From the IMG/VR virus record IMGVR_UViG_3300015171_000088, positions 1 through 29,410 of that record: 29,410 bases of DNA. One strand, given 5' to 3'. Numbering within the stretch: the first letter of the stretch is position 1; every line of letters starts with the position of its first letter. Made by a program: the position numbers and the translations under genes. Shown here piece by piece: positions 14,226-23,075 of this stretch. The notes beneath the pieces are model-generated. The model saw nothing but the letters and a program-made list of their open reading frames with translations, ran no database searches and was not told the DNA's origin. Origin of the DNA: a virus.

Positions 14226-15191
14226 ATGAAGAACATATTTCCCAAATTGCTTTGTCTTTGTTTTTTGTTTTCAGGTACAGGTTTACTTTTCGGTCAGTAT
14301 GTTGCACGTACTAATCCTTATACTGGTAAACCCGATTTAGTAAATAAAGTTCCTATTTCTTATGCTAATGGAGGATGTAATTCTTCTACATTGTGGACTA
14401 CAGGAAGTGTGTTATTTGCTGGAGCAAGTTCATGTGCTCAGGATAATGCTAACTTTTTTTGGGATAATGTAAATAAAAGACTTGGTATTGGGACGACGAA
14501 TCCGTCATCGTTATTAACGGTTGGAGGTAGAACATATATAGATATCGAAGGTTCACAATCCGACACCGGATATCCATCCGGTGTTAGAATCTCTCAACCA
14601 AGTACGACTTACCAATACTTAACGATGATTAGTCATGGAACATATCCCTGGTCACTCGGGATTATGCCGCAACCAAATAATTTTTTTGGTATCGGAACAG
14701 GGCAGAATACAGATTCGAGTTTCGTGCCATTATTCGGAGTTGATTCTTCGGGCAATGTCGGGATTGGGATAACGAATCCACAAGCAAAGTTGAATATTAT
14801 TTCAGCTAATTCTCTAACAATCAATGACATAATGTTTACCAATGATGCTTCGGGAAATTATAGAAACGGCATAGCAAATATTCAAAGTAACAGTTCAGCG
14901 GCTGGTAATGGTATGAGTTTTAGGGTTGGAGATAGTTCAGTATCCGGACAAACTACTGTTATGACTTTGCTAGGAAACGGTAACGTCGGCATAGGAACGA
15001 CGATTCCTGGAGAAAAGTTAGCAGTTAATGGTAATGTTAAAGTTGCAAATACTATTCAAGTTGGTTTATATACAGTAGCTACACTTCCAACCTGTAATGG
15101 TGGGGCAGAAGGAAAAATTGCTGGTGCAACTGATTTACTAGCTCCTACATTTTTAACAACTGCAAATGGTACGAATTGGATTACTAACTAA
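14226..15191 (+). CDS. fibre-like protein with N-terminal signal peptide
   Basis: The ATG at 14226 follows AAGGAG at good spacing; the open frame extends upstream only inside the previous gene. 321 aa. Residues 1-24 (KNIFPKLLCLCFLFSGTGL then LFGQ) form a typical Sec signal peptide. Repeated fibre motifs NxGIGTTxP occur three to four times (LGIGTTNP, VGIGITNP, VGIGTTIP), each followed by LxV, the pattern of trimeric beta-rich tail-fibre stalks. The last 50 residues (LYTVATLPTCNGGAEGKIAG) resemble ends seen in other fibre-like proteins. A Sec signal on a virion-type protein is odd, because virion assembly is cytoplasmic. Codons such as ACG, TCG and CCG at about 14480-14840 differ from the neighbours, suggesting the segment was acquired. 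Confidence 0.75.
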   Translation: MKNIFPKLLCLCFLFSGTGLLFGQYVARTNPYTGKPDLVNKVPISYANGGCNSSTLWTTGSVLFAGASSCAQDNANFFWDNVNKRLGIGTTNPSSLLTVGGRTYIDIEGSQSDTGYPSGVRISQPSTTYQYLTMISHGTYPWSLGIMPQPNNFFGIGTGQNTDSSFVPLFGVDSSGNVGIGITNPQAKLNIISANSLTINDIMFTNDASGNYRNGIANIQSNSSAAGNGMSFRVGDSSVSGQTTVMTLLGNGNVGIGTTIPGEKLAVNGNVKVANTIQVGLYTVATLPTCNGGAEGKIAGATDLLAPTFLTTANGTNWITN

Positions 15192-15200
15192 AGGAAAAAT

Positions 15201-16499
15201 ATGGTAAACTCAATCGCTGATGTTTCTGAATCTTTTGATAAAGATTTAGATTTGTTAAATTCTGAAGAAACTGTTGAAGTTCCCCCTTCTGATAAAACTG
15301 CTGATAAAGTAGTTCTTGATAAGGATAAGGAAATTACTCCTTTAAAAGAAGAAGATTATGAAAAAGAGGAAGTAGAACAAGAGGAAGAAAATGAAGATAA
15401 TGACGAAGATAAAGTTAAGGATGAAGAAGAAGTTGAAGAAGATAAATCTAAAGATGAAGATGAAAAAGGTAGCATAGATAAGGTTCCTCAAGCTTCGGTT
15501 AAAGAAGTTAAGGCTAAGTATCCCACTATCTTTAAGGAGTTTCCTGAGTTAAAAACCGCACTTTTCCAAGCTAGAGCATTTAAGGAAGTTTTTCCGTCTA
15601 TAGAAGAAGCTAGGGAAGCTTCTGGTAAGTCTGATGATTTCTCTTTCATGGAGGAGAAGTTACTTTCGGGTAAGCCTGAGGATTTCGGTCAATTTCTATC
15701 AGCTATCAATACAGCATCTCCTAAAGCATTGGAGAGCGTGGCTGGGAATTTTTTACCTACACTGTACTCTATCAATCCGAATCTATATATGGAAGCTACA
15801 GCACCTTTGGCTCAGAATATCGTTAAGGCTATGTATAAGGCTGGTATAACTCATGGGAATGAGAATCTAAAAGCATCTGCTCTACATGCAGCTAAGTATC
15901 TATTTGACGACCATGAGATTGCTACGGATAAAAAATCTATTCCGGCTAAAACTAGTGCTAAAGTAGAAAATGATCCTGAGAGAGTTAAATTTGAGCAAGA
16001 ACGTACAGAGTTTGCTCAGACTAAGTATAATGACTTTAGGGGGGAAGTAGTTGGGGATGCTAAAGATTCTATCATTAGGGTTATCGAGAATGGTTTAGAC
16101 CCATCTTTAACTCCCTATGAGAAAAGAAATGTGATTAATGATATCGCTGCTGAGTTAACTAATGTTCTACAATCGGATAAAGATCACCAGAATATGATGA
16201 ATTCTTTGTGGGGAAGGCACGGAAAAGTAGATAATAAGGAACTAAAGACCAGAATCCTCTCCACGCATCTGGCGCGTGTACGTTCCTTGATTCCTTCTAT
16301 CCGTGCTAAAATTGTAGGTGAAGTTCTGAAACAATCAGGAAGAACATCTGTGAAACCTACTGATGAGAAGAAAGTAGACAATAAAGTACGTGAAATAAGG
16401 TCTGCTGGAAACTCTGGTGGTGGATCAAAGAATAAACCTGTGGACTTGAAAAACGTAGACTGGCGTAAAACGTCAGATATGGATATCTTGTCCTCCTAA
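15201..16499 (+). CDS. scaffold-like protein preceding the major capsid gene
   Basis: 432 aa, start ATG behind AAAGGAAAAAT. Residues 1-95 are strongly acidic and low-complexity (long runs of Glu, Asp and Lys). Residues 95-400 are helical and charged with no enzyme motif, and the C-terminus is basic and flexible. An acidic, coiled, helix-rich protein directly before the major capsid protein is the standard position and look of a head scaffolding protein that guides procapsid assembly and then leaves. No protease motif is seen in or next to it. It contains the single complete AAGTGCGGT word (complement, 15555-15563). Confidence 0.7.
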   Translation: MVNSIADVSESFDKDLDLLNSEETVEVPPSDKTADKVVLDKDKEITPLKEEDYEKEEVEQEEENEDNDEDKVKDEEEVEEDKSKDEDEKGSIDKVPQASVKEVKAKYPTIFKEFPELKTALFQARAFKEVFPSIEEAREASGKSDDFSFMEEKLLSGKPEDFGQFLSAINTASPKALESVAGNFLPTLYSINPNLYMEATAPLAQNIVKAMYKAGITHGNENLKASALHAAKYLFDDHEIATDKKSIPAKTSAKVENDPERVKFEQERTEFAQTKYNDFRGEVVGDAKDSIIRVIENGLDPSLTPYEKRNVINDIAAELTNVLQSDKDHQNMMNSLWGRHGKVDNKELKTRILSTHLARVRSLIPSIRAKIVGEVLKQSGRTSVKPTDEKKVDNKVREIRSAGNSGGGSKNKPVDLKNVDWRKTSDMDILSS

Positions 16500-16531
16500 A
16501 GTTATCATAATCCTTGGGAGAGGATTCAATT

Positions 16532-17788
16532 ATGGCACAGACTGAATCGCAAGTAGTTGGTGTAGAGATGGAACGTGTTGTACCAAAGGTTCCTACTCTT
16601 TTCGAGCGTGATGATACTTTTTTCTCTCACATTGAGAAGCGTCCCGCGGAAGTAGTTTCTAATCGTCTTATGCGTATTCCTTTAGAGTTGCGTCCGGGTG
16701 GTAATTTCGGACACTTTAATGCTGATAACGGAGATATGGGACGTGGTGATGGTCCTACTTATGATAAGGCTACTATTTCACCAGCTTTCCTTAAAGAAGG
16801 CTTTGAAATGACAACCTTGTCACAATGGGTTACTGATGATAAGCGGAAGGCTGTTATCAATTCTTTTCGTCAATTATTAGCTAAGGCTATGGCAGAGTTT
16901 CGTCGTAATTGCGATTCTCTGACTATGACTGATGGGACTGGTGTTTTGGCTACTATTACTACTGTTACTACTGGTGCTGGTGTCGATACTTATACATTAA
17001 CTACTGACGGATTTGGCGCACGTTTGTTACGTTATGGCCAGACTGTAGATATTTATAGTGCTGATTTACTCACCTGCCGTACTTCTGGTAATGGTACGAA
17101 AATTAGCTTCTATGATTCTGCTAATAAAACTGTTAAGGTTACTGCTGTAGCTGGTGCGATTGCTACAGACTTGATCGTAGTAGGTGGATTAGGTGGTATT
17201 ACTCCTCCTGTATCTATTAAAGGTGTGAAATATCACGATTCTAATGCTTCTACTGGAACATGGCTAGGATTCGATCGTTCTACTACTCCTGAAATTAGGG
17301 CTAATAGGACGAATGCAAATGGTGGCCAGTTAACTTTACCTCTTCCTCGTTTAGCTATTAATAAAGCTGGTGATCGTGTAGGAATGGACGGAATTGGTAA
17401 ATTACAGGCATGGACTCATCCTTGTCAAGCACAGGCTTATGAACAGTTGGGATTTTTAACTACCGTTCTAAATAATCCTGGAGAAGATCGGAAATTGGAC
17501 TTGTATTATGGAGGAGCAAAGAAATTAGCTGGCGCTCCTTTAATGGAACATTTCTCATGGGATAAAACTCGCATCGACTTCATTGATATGCAAAGATGGG
17601 GACGTGCAGTAATGAAGGAAGCAGGTTTTTACGAACAGGGTGGGAAAAGGATTTTTGAAATCCGCGGAAGTTCCGGCGGAGTTCAGACTTCTAACATTTT
17701 CTATCTTGTTACTGCTTTTGACCTTTTTATGAATAATCCTGCTGGAGCTACGTATATTGACAATTTGAAGGTTCCAACTGGATACTAA
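16532..17788 (+). CDS. major capsid protein
   Basis: The frame opens at 16514, but the ATG at 16532 (MAQTESQVVGVEMERVVPKV) lies behind GGGAGAGGA and is preferred, giving 418 aa. N-terminal arm, then GGNFGHFNADNGDMGRGDGP, long helix ending FRRNCDSLTMTDG (a spine-helix-like element), a beta-rich insertion at about 140-225, and a C-terminal axial-type domain. Length, position after the scaffold-like gene and the strong terminator directly after it all fit the most highly expressed head gene. HK97 fold is inferred. Codon use is more GC-tolerant (CGT, GGT), typical of a highly expressed gene. Confidence 0.85.
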   Translation: MAQTESQVVGVEMERVVPKVPTLFERDDTFFSHIEKRPAEVVSNRLMRIPLELRPGGNFGHFNADNGDMGRGDGPTYDKATISPAFLKEGFEMTTLSQWVTDDKRKAVINSFRQLLAKAMAEFRRNCDSLTMTDGTGVLATITTVTTGAGVDTYTLTTDGFGARLLRYGQTVDIYSADLLTCRTSGNGTKISFYDSANKTVKVTAVAGAIATDLIVVGGLGGITPPVSIKGVKYHDSNASTGTWLGFDRSTTPEIRANRTNANGGQLTLPLPRLAINKAGDRVGMDGIGKLQAWTHPCQAQAYEQLGFLTTVLNNPGEDRKLDLYYGGAKKLAGAPLMEHFSWDKTRIDFIDMQRWGRAVMKEAGFYEQGGKRIFEIRGSSGGVQTSNIFYLVTAFDLFMNNPAGATYIDNLKVPTGY

Positions 17789-17792
17789 TTAA

Positions 17793-17860
17793 CTACTCCT
17801 CCTAGAGTAGATTAAGGGGAGAGAAGCTAATACTTTGCGCAGTTTCTCTCCCATTCTTTT
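17793..17860 (+). terminator. strong intrinsic terminator after the major capsid gene
   Basis: Hairpin 1: CTACTC/GAGTAG (17793-17810). Hairpin 2: GGGAGAGAAGCT (17817-17828) pairs with AGTTTCTCTCCC (17841-17852), 12 bp with one G-U, loop of 12, followed by ATTCTTTT. The second is a classic terminator; readthrough must feed the genes downstream, since no clear promoter follows. Confidence 0.88.
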
Positions 17861-17878
17861 AGCTTTATAGGAAAATAT

Positions 17879-18514
17879 ATGTCAGAACAAAGAACATTCA
17901 ATAAACGATTAAAGGATACCTACTCTAGTAATCTAAGAGGTGAAGCTCTATTTCGCATCTCATGGTCGGATTCCCAAACTGAGAATAGGTGGGGAACTTT
18001 TAGAGATACTGTTGGTGAAGTATTTATACGTGAAGTTTCCGAACGCAGAGTATGTAAAAAGTATCCACATATAAAGGAAAGATGGGTACTGGAAAGATGG
18101 ATGCCTCCTTCTCTACTTCAGGATGCTAAAAAAGAATTACCAGACGCCGCACAGAATGGTTCATATGAGCCTATTTACGTATTTGAGAATGAGGATGGAA
18201 ATTTTCTACCTTTAGACTGGGAATTTACTACTATAGTTGTGCAAACTGCTTTAGCTCCCTTATCCTATGCAGAATCTATGGCTAATAAGGAAGATAGAGC
18301 TATGTTCGATAAAACTATTATCGGTTCAGACAGGAAACAGGAAGCTGATGAGAAAGCTTTCTATGACCAATTATGTCAAGAAGGAAGTTCCTTTGAAGGT
18401 AAATTATCTGGTGCGGCAGGAGAAGGTGTTGTTGTATTAGATTCAGAATACTTCGCAAATAAGTTAGCAAATGAAAAACAGGAGAATCAATTATGTCAGA
18501 CCGTGCAACTATAG
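17879..18514 (+). CDS. putative structural protein of unknown function (211 aa)
   Basis: ATG at 17879 with AGGAAAA upstream. 211 aa, soluble, charged. The N-terminal third has LFRISWSDSQTENRWGTFRD and REVSERRVCKKYPHIKERWV, a pattern I associate with conserved proteins following capsid genes in uncultured phages, but without an assigned function. Two heptamer copies (18146 and 18411). Its last 22 bp overlap the next gene, whose CAGGAG site lies inside it. Probably a head-completion or minor virion component. Confidence 0.6.
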   Translation: MSEQRTFNKRLKDTYSSNLRGEALFRISWSDSQTENRWGTFRDTVGEVFIREVSERRVCKKYPHIKERWVLERWMPPSLLQDAKKELPDAAQNGSYEPIYVFENEDGNFLPLDWEFTTIVVQTALAPLSYAESMANKEDRAMFDKTIIGSDRKQEADEKAFYDQLCQEGSSFEGKLSGAAGEGVVVLDSEYFANKLANEKQENQLCQTVQL

Positions 18515-19185
18515 TTTCACTTTTACCAATGGATTTGATGGAAGTTAAGACTGGTCTAATTCCATCTCGTTACTTTATTCCAAAGGCTGAGGATGGTAAG
18601 TTTTCTATCACTCATATTAAGCCTGCTGCTTTCGATGTAGAGATTCCCCTAACTGGTAAAGATGGTGGAATGAGTACTATTAGAGTTCCTACTCCTTCTT
18701 CAGTTTTGGCTGAATCTTTAGTTTTCGATTTCGTAGATTCTCAATTAGGTATTAATAGGGAAGAGGAATCTATTCCCGGTATCTTCTGGTTATATGAGGC
18801 TTTATCTCCTATTGATGTTTTGACTAAGCATTCGGATAAGATTGCAGAGTATAATGATAAACAGAATCGTTGGTTTAAATCTCTAATCATGATCGCTGAT
18901 GATGATTGGGCACAGAGTCGTAGACATAATACTATTAGCGATCTACAAAGAATTGCCGCGCGGCGTTTAAAGTGGGATAGGGAATGGTTGGTAGATGAAA
19001 CTAAGATTAAAGAATCTGCTACAGTATCATGTCCTGCATGTATGACGCAGGTACATTCTGAAGCAGCTATCTGTGCTACTTGTACTTTTATTCTGAATCC
19101 CAAGGCTTACGCATCTATGGGATTTGCTAAGAATTTGAATCCTTCAGTTATCAATAAAGAACTGGAAGCATTAGCTAAAAAGTAA
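18493..19185 (+). CDS. protein with C-terminal zinc ribbon, function unknown (230 aa)
   Basis: ATG at 18493 preceded by CAGGAG. The N-terminal region is beta-rich with a proline-rich segment (PSRYFIPKAEDGKFSITHIK); the middle is helical, basic and Trp-containing. The C-terminal four-cysteine knuckle is CPAC (180-183) and CATC (194-197), a rubredoxin-type zinc ribbon, followed by a helical tail. Zinc ribbons here bind nucleic acid or stabilise an assembly. It is the third Cys-knuckle protein of the window besides the portal and the leftward pair. Overlaps the previous gene by 22 bp. Confidence 0.6.
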   Translation: MSDRATIVSLLPMDLMEVKTGLIPSRYFIPKAEDGKFSITHIKPAAFDVEIPLTGKDGGMSTIRVPTPSSVLAESLVFDFVDSQLGINREEESIPGIFWLYEALSPIDVLTKHSDKIAEYNDKQNRWFKSLIMIADDDWAQSRRHNTISDLQRIAARRLKWDREWLVDETKIKESATVSCPACMTQVHSEAAICATCTFILNPKAYASMGFAKNLNPSVINKELEALAKK

Positions 19186-19191
19186 TTCAAT

Positions 19192-19860
19192 ATGTCCTCT
19201 CAAACACAAGATTCTCTATCAATAGCTCAGAATAGGTTAAATGATGCAGCGGGAGCTATATGGACTTCCGCTGTAATGTTGCCGAATATTCAGGAGGCTT
19301 TTAGAGATTTACAAGTGGCTGTGTTTGCTTTAGGATTACCTGTACTTAAGAATGTTTCTACAGTAGTTCCTGTAGCCATTGGTGCTACTTCTTTAAATGT
19401 TACTGTAACTATACCTGATCTAGTTACTCCTATAAAGGTTAGAGAGAAGAATCCTAGTGATCCATCTAATTACTTTACAGATATGCAAGAAGTTAATTTT
19501 ATACCAGATATAGTTGCTGACAATGTTATTAGATATTGGTGCTGGATGAAGAATGATATTTATATACTTGCGTCTACAGTTGCTAAATATGTAGAAGTAT
19601 TCTATAGACGTGGATTAACGGTACCTGCTGCTATAGATGCAAATACTAATCTAGGACTAACATATGCAGAAACATTTGTAGGCCCAAAAGCTGCTGCTAT
19701 TGCGGCTAGAGTTGTAGGTAATTCTACTTTAGCTGATGAATTAGAGGGAATCGCCGCACAGAGATTGGATATGATTTTGAGAGGTAATGTTAAAGCTATG
19801 CAAGGTATGTCTACTAAGCGTAAACCTTTTAGACGCTCTGGCAGACGTTATATAGTTTAA
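19192..19860 (+). CDS. putative head-tail adaptor/connector protein
   Basis: 222 aa. Starts MSSQTQDSLSIAQNRLNDAA and continues with LPNIQEAFRDLQVAV, a helix seen in phage adaptor proteins; the middle holds a beta sheet and the C-terminal half is helical with a basic tail (STKRKPFRRSGRRYIV). In short-tailed phages the adaptor ring sits between portal and nozzle, matching the gene order here (upstream of the nozzle-like gene). One heptamer copy at 19753. Assignment is by layout and weak sequence resemblance. Confidence 0.55.
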   Translation: MSSQTQDSLSIAQNRLNDAAGAIWTSAVMLPNIQEAFRDLQVAVFALGLPVLKNVSTVVPVAIGATSLNVTVTIPDLVTPIKVREKNPSDPSNYFTDMQEVNFIPDIVADNVIRYWCWMKNDIYILASTVAKYVEVFYRRGLTVPAAIDANTNLGLTYAETFVGPKAAAIAARVVGNSTLADELEGIAAQRLDMILRGNVKAMQGMSTKRKPFRRSGRRYIV

Positions 19861-19938
19861 TTAAATAAAGTAGATAAGATAAGTGATATGGCATCATTCC
19901 TAGGTGAATGGGCTTAACTGAAAAAAGGGAGATTTATC

Positions 19939-20661
19939 ATGTCTATCGCTGTAGCAATCAATCGCAGTTTTCATGCAGGTCACGGTTTATTCGTAACTGG
20001 TACTCTTACACCTTCTGGTACATATCCTTTAGCTGGTGATCCTATCGACTTTACTGGATTAGTTCCGTGCACTATGGGACCATCATTTATCAATATTACA
20101 TCTCCCCTAGCTGCTAATTTACGTATATCTCAGACTGCTGATGGATTACTAAATGACACTAAATTACTTATTTTTTCTCAAACAGCCGGAGCAAATGCTG
20201 TAGCTGCTACTAATACTCTTACTTCTAATAACACTAATGTATCTGATGGAGACACTGTTACTATCAATGGGCGTGTTTATACATTTAAGACTACTCTTAC
20301 AGGAACTATTAATCAAATTCATATTGGTGGTTCTGCTGATGCTTCATTAACAAATTTAGCTGCTGCTATTAATGGTACAGGGACTCCGGGAACTGATTAT
20401 ACTACTTTAACTACTGTAAATACTGATGTCTCCTCATCTGCTGTCTCTGGGGGTCATGCATTAACATTTACAGCATTATCTGCTGGAACTTCTGGTAATG
20501 CTCTAACATTAGCAAAAGTTGCTACTACTTTATCTGTAGGTGGAGCTACTTTTTCAGGTGGTGCATTAGGAACAACTCCTGCTGCTTCTGCTAAACAGGA
20601 TTATCCTACTAGTGTTTTAGTAGCTATCCCTTTCTGGGCGATGTTTAAGAAGTTGAACTAG
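19939..20661 (+). CDS. Thr/Ala-rich structural protein carrying a duplicated tail domain
   Basis: ATG at 19939 with AAAGGGAGA upstream. 240 aa, beta-rich. Residues about 89-209 form a domain with the signature DGDTVTINGRVYTFKTTLTG, then LAAAINGTGTPGTDY and SGNALTLAK ... GGATFSGG. The same domain is embedded in the next protein (its residues about 214-337). The N-terminal 85 residues and C-terminal hydrophobic patch (VLVAIPFWAMFKKLN) are unique. Likely a tail or virion-surface component. The 78-bp gap before it holds no gene. Confidence 0.65.
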   Translation: MSIAVAINRSFHAGHGLFVTGTLTPSGTYPLAGDPIDFTGLVPCTMGPSFINITSPLAANLRISQTADGLLNDTKLLIFSQTAGANAVAATNTLTSNNTNVSDGDTVTINGRVYTFKTTLTGTINQIHIGGSADASLTNLAAAINGTGTPGTDYTTLTTVNTDVSSSAVSGGHALTFTALSAGTSGNALTLAKVATTLSVGGATFSGGALGTTPAASAKQDYPTSVLVAIPFWAMFKKLN

Positions 20662-20698
20662 TTATTTGTTCATTTTCTGCTCAAAAGAGGGATAGAAA

Positions 20699-23074
20699 AT
20701 GCGTCTGGAAGATTATCACACAATTCCAAACTTAGGTAAGATTTTCAATGGTCTGTACTCTAGGGGAACATCTGATTCCGTTCCCCTAGATCATGCTATT
20801 GATGCAAATGATGTTATCTATAATCCTTTGCAAGTATCTGCACGTCCGGGATGTTTTCCCTTTTCTGTATCCTTACCTACTGCTACGACTATCAAAAGGT
20901 GGTTTGTTTGGAATAGAGTAGATTCTATGGATGAGATTATATATCTGGATGGTTCTGGTAATATTAGGAGATCATCTACTGGAGCTATCATATACTCTAA
21001 TGCTGCGTGTACAGATTTCTCTATCCTATCAGGTTTTAATAAACTATTCATAGCTCCCCATGACGGAGTTAAAGGATTAGCTGGACAGAATTTGCAGGTG
21101 TTTACAGGAGTTTCAGGTTCTACTACTGCTTCTGTTTCTAGAGATATTGGTTTAGTTCAGTTAGACAATGTTGATACTACTACTCAGCTAATATACTCTA
21201 CTGCTCCTGTAATGGATGTTGGGATTCATAAGATTGCCTATGCTTATGTAACTGATACTGGACATATACATGCCGATTCTGGTGTAGCTCTAGATGGAGC
21301 TAGGATTGCTAATATTAATGGTGGATTAAATTCATCTACTAATATCATAACCTCCGATCTGGGAAATATAGCTAATAATGATACTATAACTGTGAATGGT
21401 AAAGTATATACCTTCAAAACATCTCTAGCTGGTGCGGTCGATGGGTGGATTTTAATAGGTACGGCTACAGGAACTACTACTCAAGCAGAGGCTACTTTAT
21501 TAAATTTCGTATCTGCTATAAATCATGTAGGAGTTCCCGGAACTGATTATTTAGTTGCTGTTCAGGATGCTAATGTTTCTGCTGAACTAGTTTTTCCTTT
21601 AGTAAATTTGGCCGCACGAGTTCCCGGTTCTGCGGGAAATGCGCTAACTTTGGCTAAATCATCTGCTCATCTAACTATTAACTCAGCTACATTTAATAGT
21701 GGCTCTGATGGATTTAAACTCTCTCTAACTGATAACTTAGTCTCTGGAGTTACTCTAGCTCCTAGTATCAAGTATATCTATATCCTATCTACCAAAGGTG
21801 ATGAGAATGAGTTTTTCTTCACAGGTACAGTTATCAATCCTGATAGTAATACTACCCCATACTTCACTAACGCTGCTAGAGTTACGTCTCTTAACTTCCT
21901 AGATACTGATCTAGTAGAATCTGCTGATTATCTGTTCGATCAGAAAACTACTTTACAAACTGGCTCTGGCTTAGTTCTGTTTGCGGGTAGATTAATGATG
22001 TATGGGATGCCTTCTCCTAATGCTTCACTAGTTTGGGCATCTAGAAGTAATGCTAATTTAATCTTCCCTGATCTAGAATCATTTGATGCTAATTCTGGAT
22101 ATTTACTGGTTAACAGAGATGATGGAGATGGTGTATTTAATGCTTGCCCGCTAACTTTAGAATTACTATATCTATTTAAAAATTCTGGAACATTCGTTAC
22201 GCAAGATAATGGCGGTGATCCTGCTACATGGGTAGTTTCGTCTGTAGATAATCGACATGGCTGCTTTATCAACTGTATAGACAAATTCTCTGCTGGTGGT
22301 AATAATACTCAATTACTAAATTCTGTTCTGGTAGCTACTCCAGAAGGTATAATGCATTTTAATGGTAACTATCCTGAACAGCCGCTAACTTGGAAGGTTA
22401 ATGATTTATGGAATACTATAAATAAGAGCTATTTCTACAGAACACAGATAGTTCAGGATACTAATAATAAGTTAGTTTATGCACTTCTAGTAACTGGTGC
22501 GGCGACTGATTATAATACTCTTCTAGTTGGAGATTATACTAATGGTCTAACTTCTTCAGGTATAGTTTGGGCTAAGTTTACCTTTTTTGTTCAGCCTTCG
22601 TCTATAGGATTATTAAATTCTAATGACTATCCTAACTATTTCACATTTTCAACGGCTGTTGTAGCAACACCTCCTAATCATCTATATCAATGGGACCCAA
22701 ATTTGAAAACATATGTAGGAGATAATGCAGGAGTATCTTCTACCTTTCCTAATGCTTACTATCAATTTCCATATGCTCTATTACAGAGTGGATTCTTGCA
22801 TACTTTTAATGTTGTCCGTTCTAGATATCAGACATTAGTATCAGGTATAGGAGTTACGATTGGATTTACTTCTATCAAGGAAGATTTAACATCTGGCCCA
22901 TCTATGGGACCGACTTCTTACGCATCTGGAGTTATAGATAAGTCTGAGATTCTGACTAGGATAGTTGCTGGTAATATAACTGAGAAGTTATCTATAAAAG
23001 TTACTCTAAAGAATGCTATCCTGACTAAGTTAGATATCTTAGCGAAAATATACTCAGAAATGAGGCCAATGTAA
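20699..23074 (+). CDS. large tail protein, nozzle/tail-tube B-like candidate (791 aa)
   Basis: 791 aa, start behind AGAGGGATAG. The opening (HTIPNLGKIFNGLYSRGTSD) and a predominantly beta, WD-like body are typical of the big nozzle-type tail proteins of podovirus-like phages (T7 gp12-like role), which close the tail and hold fibres. A domain of about 124 residues (214-337: NDTITVNGKVYTFKTSLAG ... GNALTLAK) is inserted and matches the one in the preceding gene. Two heptamer copies (21611, 22497). The C-terminal 60 residues are helical and charged. Assignment rests on size, layout and fold impression. Confidence 0.6.
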   Translation: MRLEDYHTIPNLGKIFNGLYSRGTSDSVPLDHAIDANDVIYNPLQVSARPGCFPFSVSLPTATTIKRWFVWNRVDSMDEIIYLDGSGNIRRSSTGAIIYSNAACTDFSILSGFNKLFIAPHDGVKGLAGQNLQVFTGVSGSTTASVSRDIGLVQLDNVDTTTQLIYSTAPVMDVGIHKIAYAYVTDTGHIHADSGVALDGARIANINGGLNSSTNIITSDLGNIANNDTITVNGKVYTFKTSLAGAVDGWILIGTATGTTTQAEATLLNFVSAINHVGVPGTDYLVAVQDANVSAELVFPLVNLAARVPGSAGNALTLAKSSAHLTINSATFNSGSDGFKLSLTDNLVSGVTLAPSIKYIYILSTKGDENEFFFTGTVINPDSNTTPYFTNAARVTSLNFLDTDLVESADYLFDQKTTLQTGSGLVLFAGRLMMYGMPSPNASLVWASRSNANLIFPDLESFDANSGYLLVNRDDGDGVFNACPLTLELLYLFKNSGTFVTQDNGGDPATWVVSSVDNRHGCFINCIDKFSAGGNNTQLLNSVLVATPEGIMHFNGNYPEQPLTWKVNDLWNTINKSYFYRTQIVQDTNNKLVYALLVTGAATDYNTLLVGDYTNGLTSSGIVWAKFTFFVQPSSIGLLNSNDYPNYFTFSTAVVATPPNHLYQWDPNLKTYVGDNAGVSSTFPNAYYQFPYALLQSGFLHTFNVVRSRYQTLVSGIGVTIGFTSIKEDLTSGPSMGPTSYASGVIDKSEILTRIVAGNITEKLSIKVTLKNAILTKLDILAKIYSEMRPM

Positions 23075-23075
23075 T

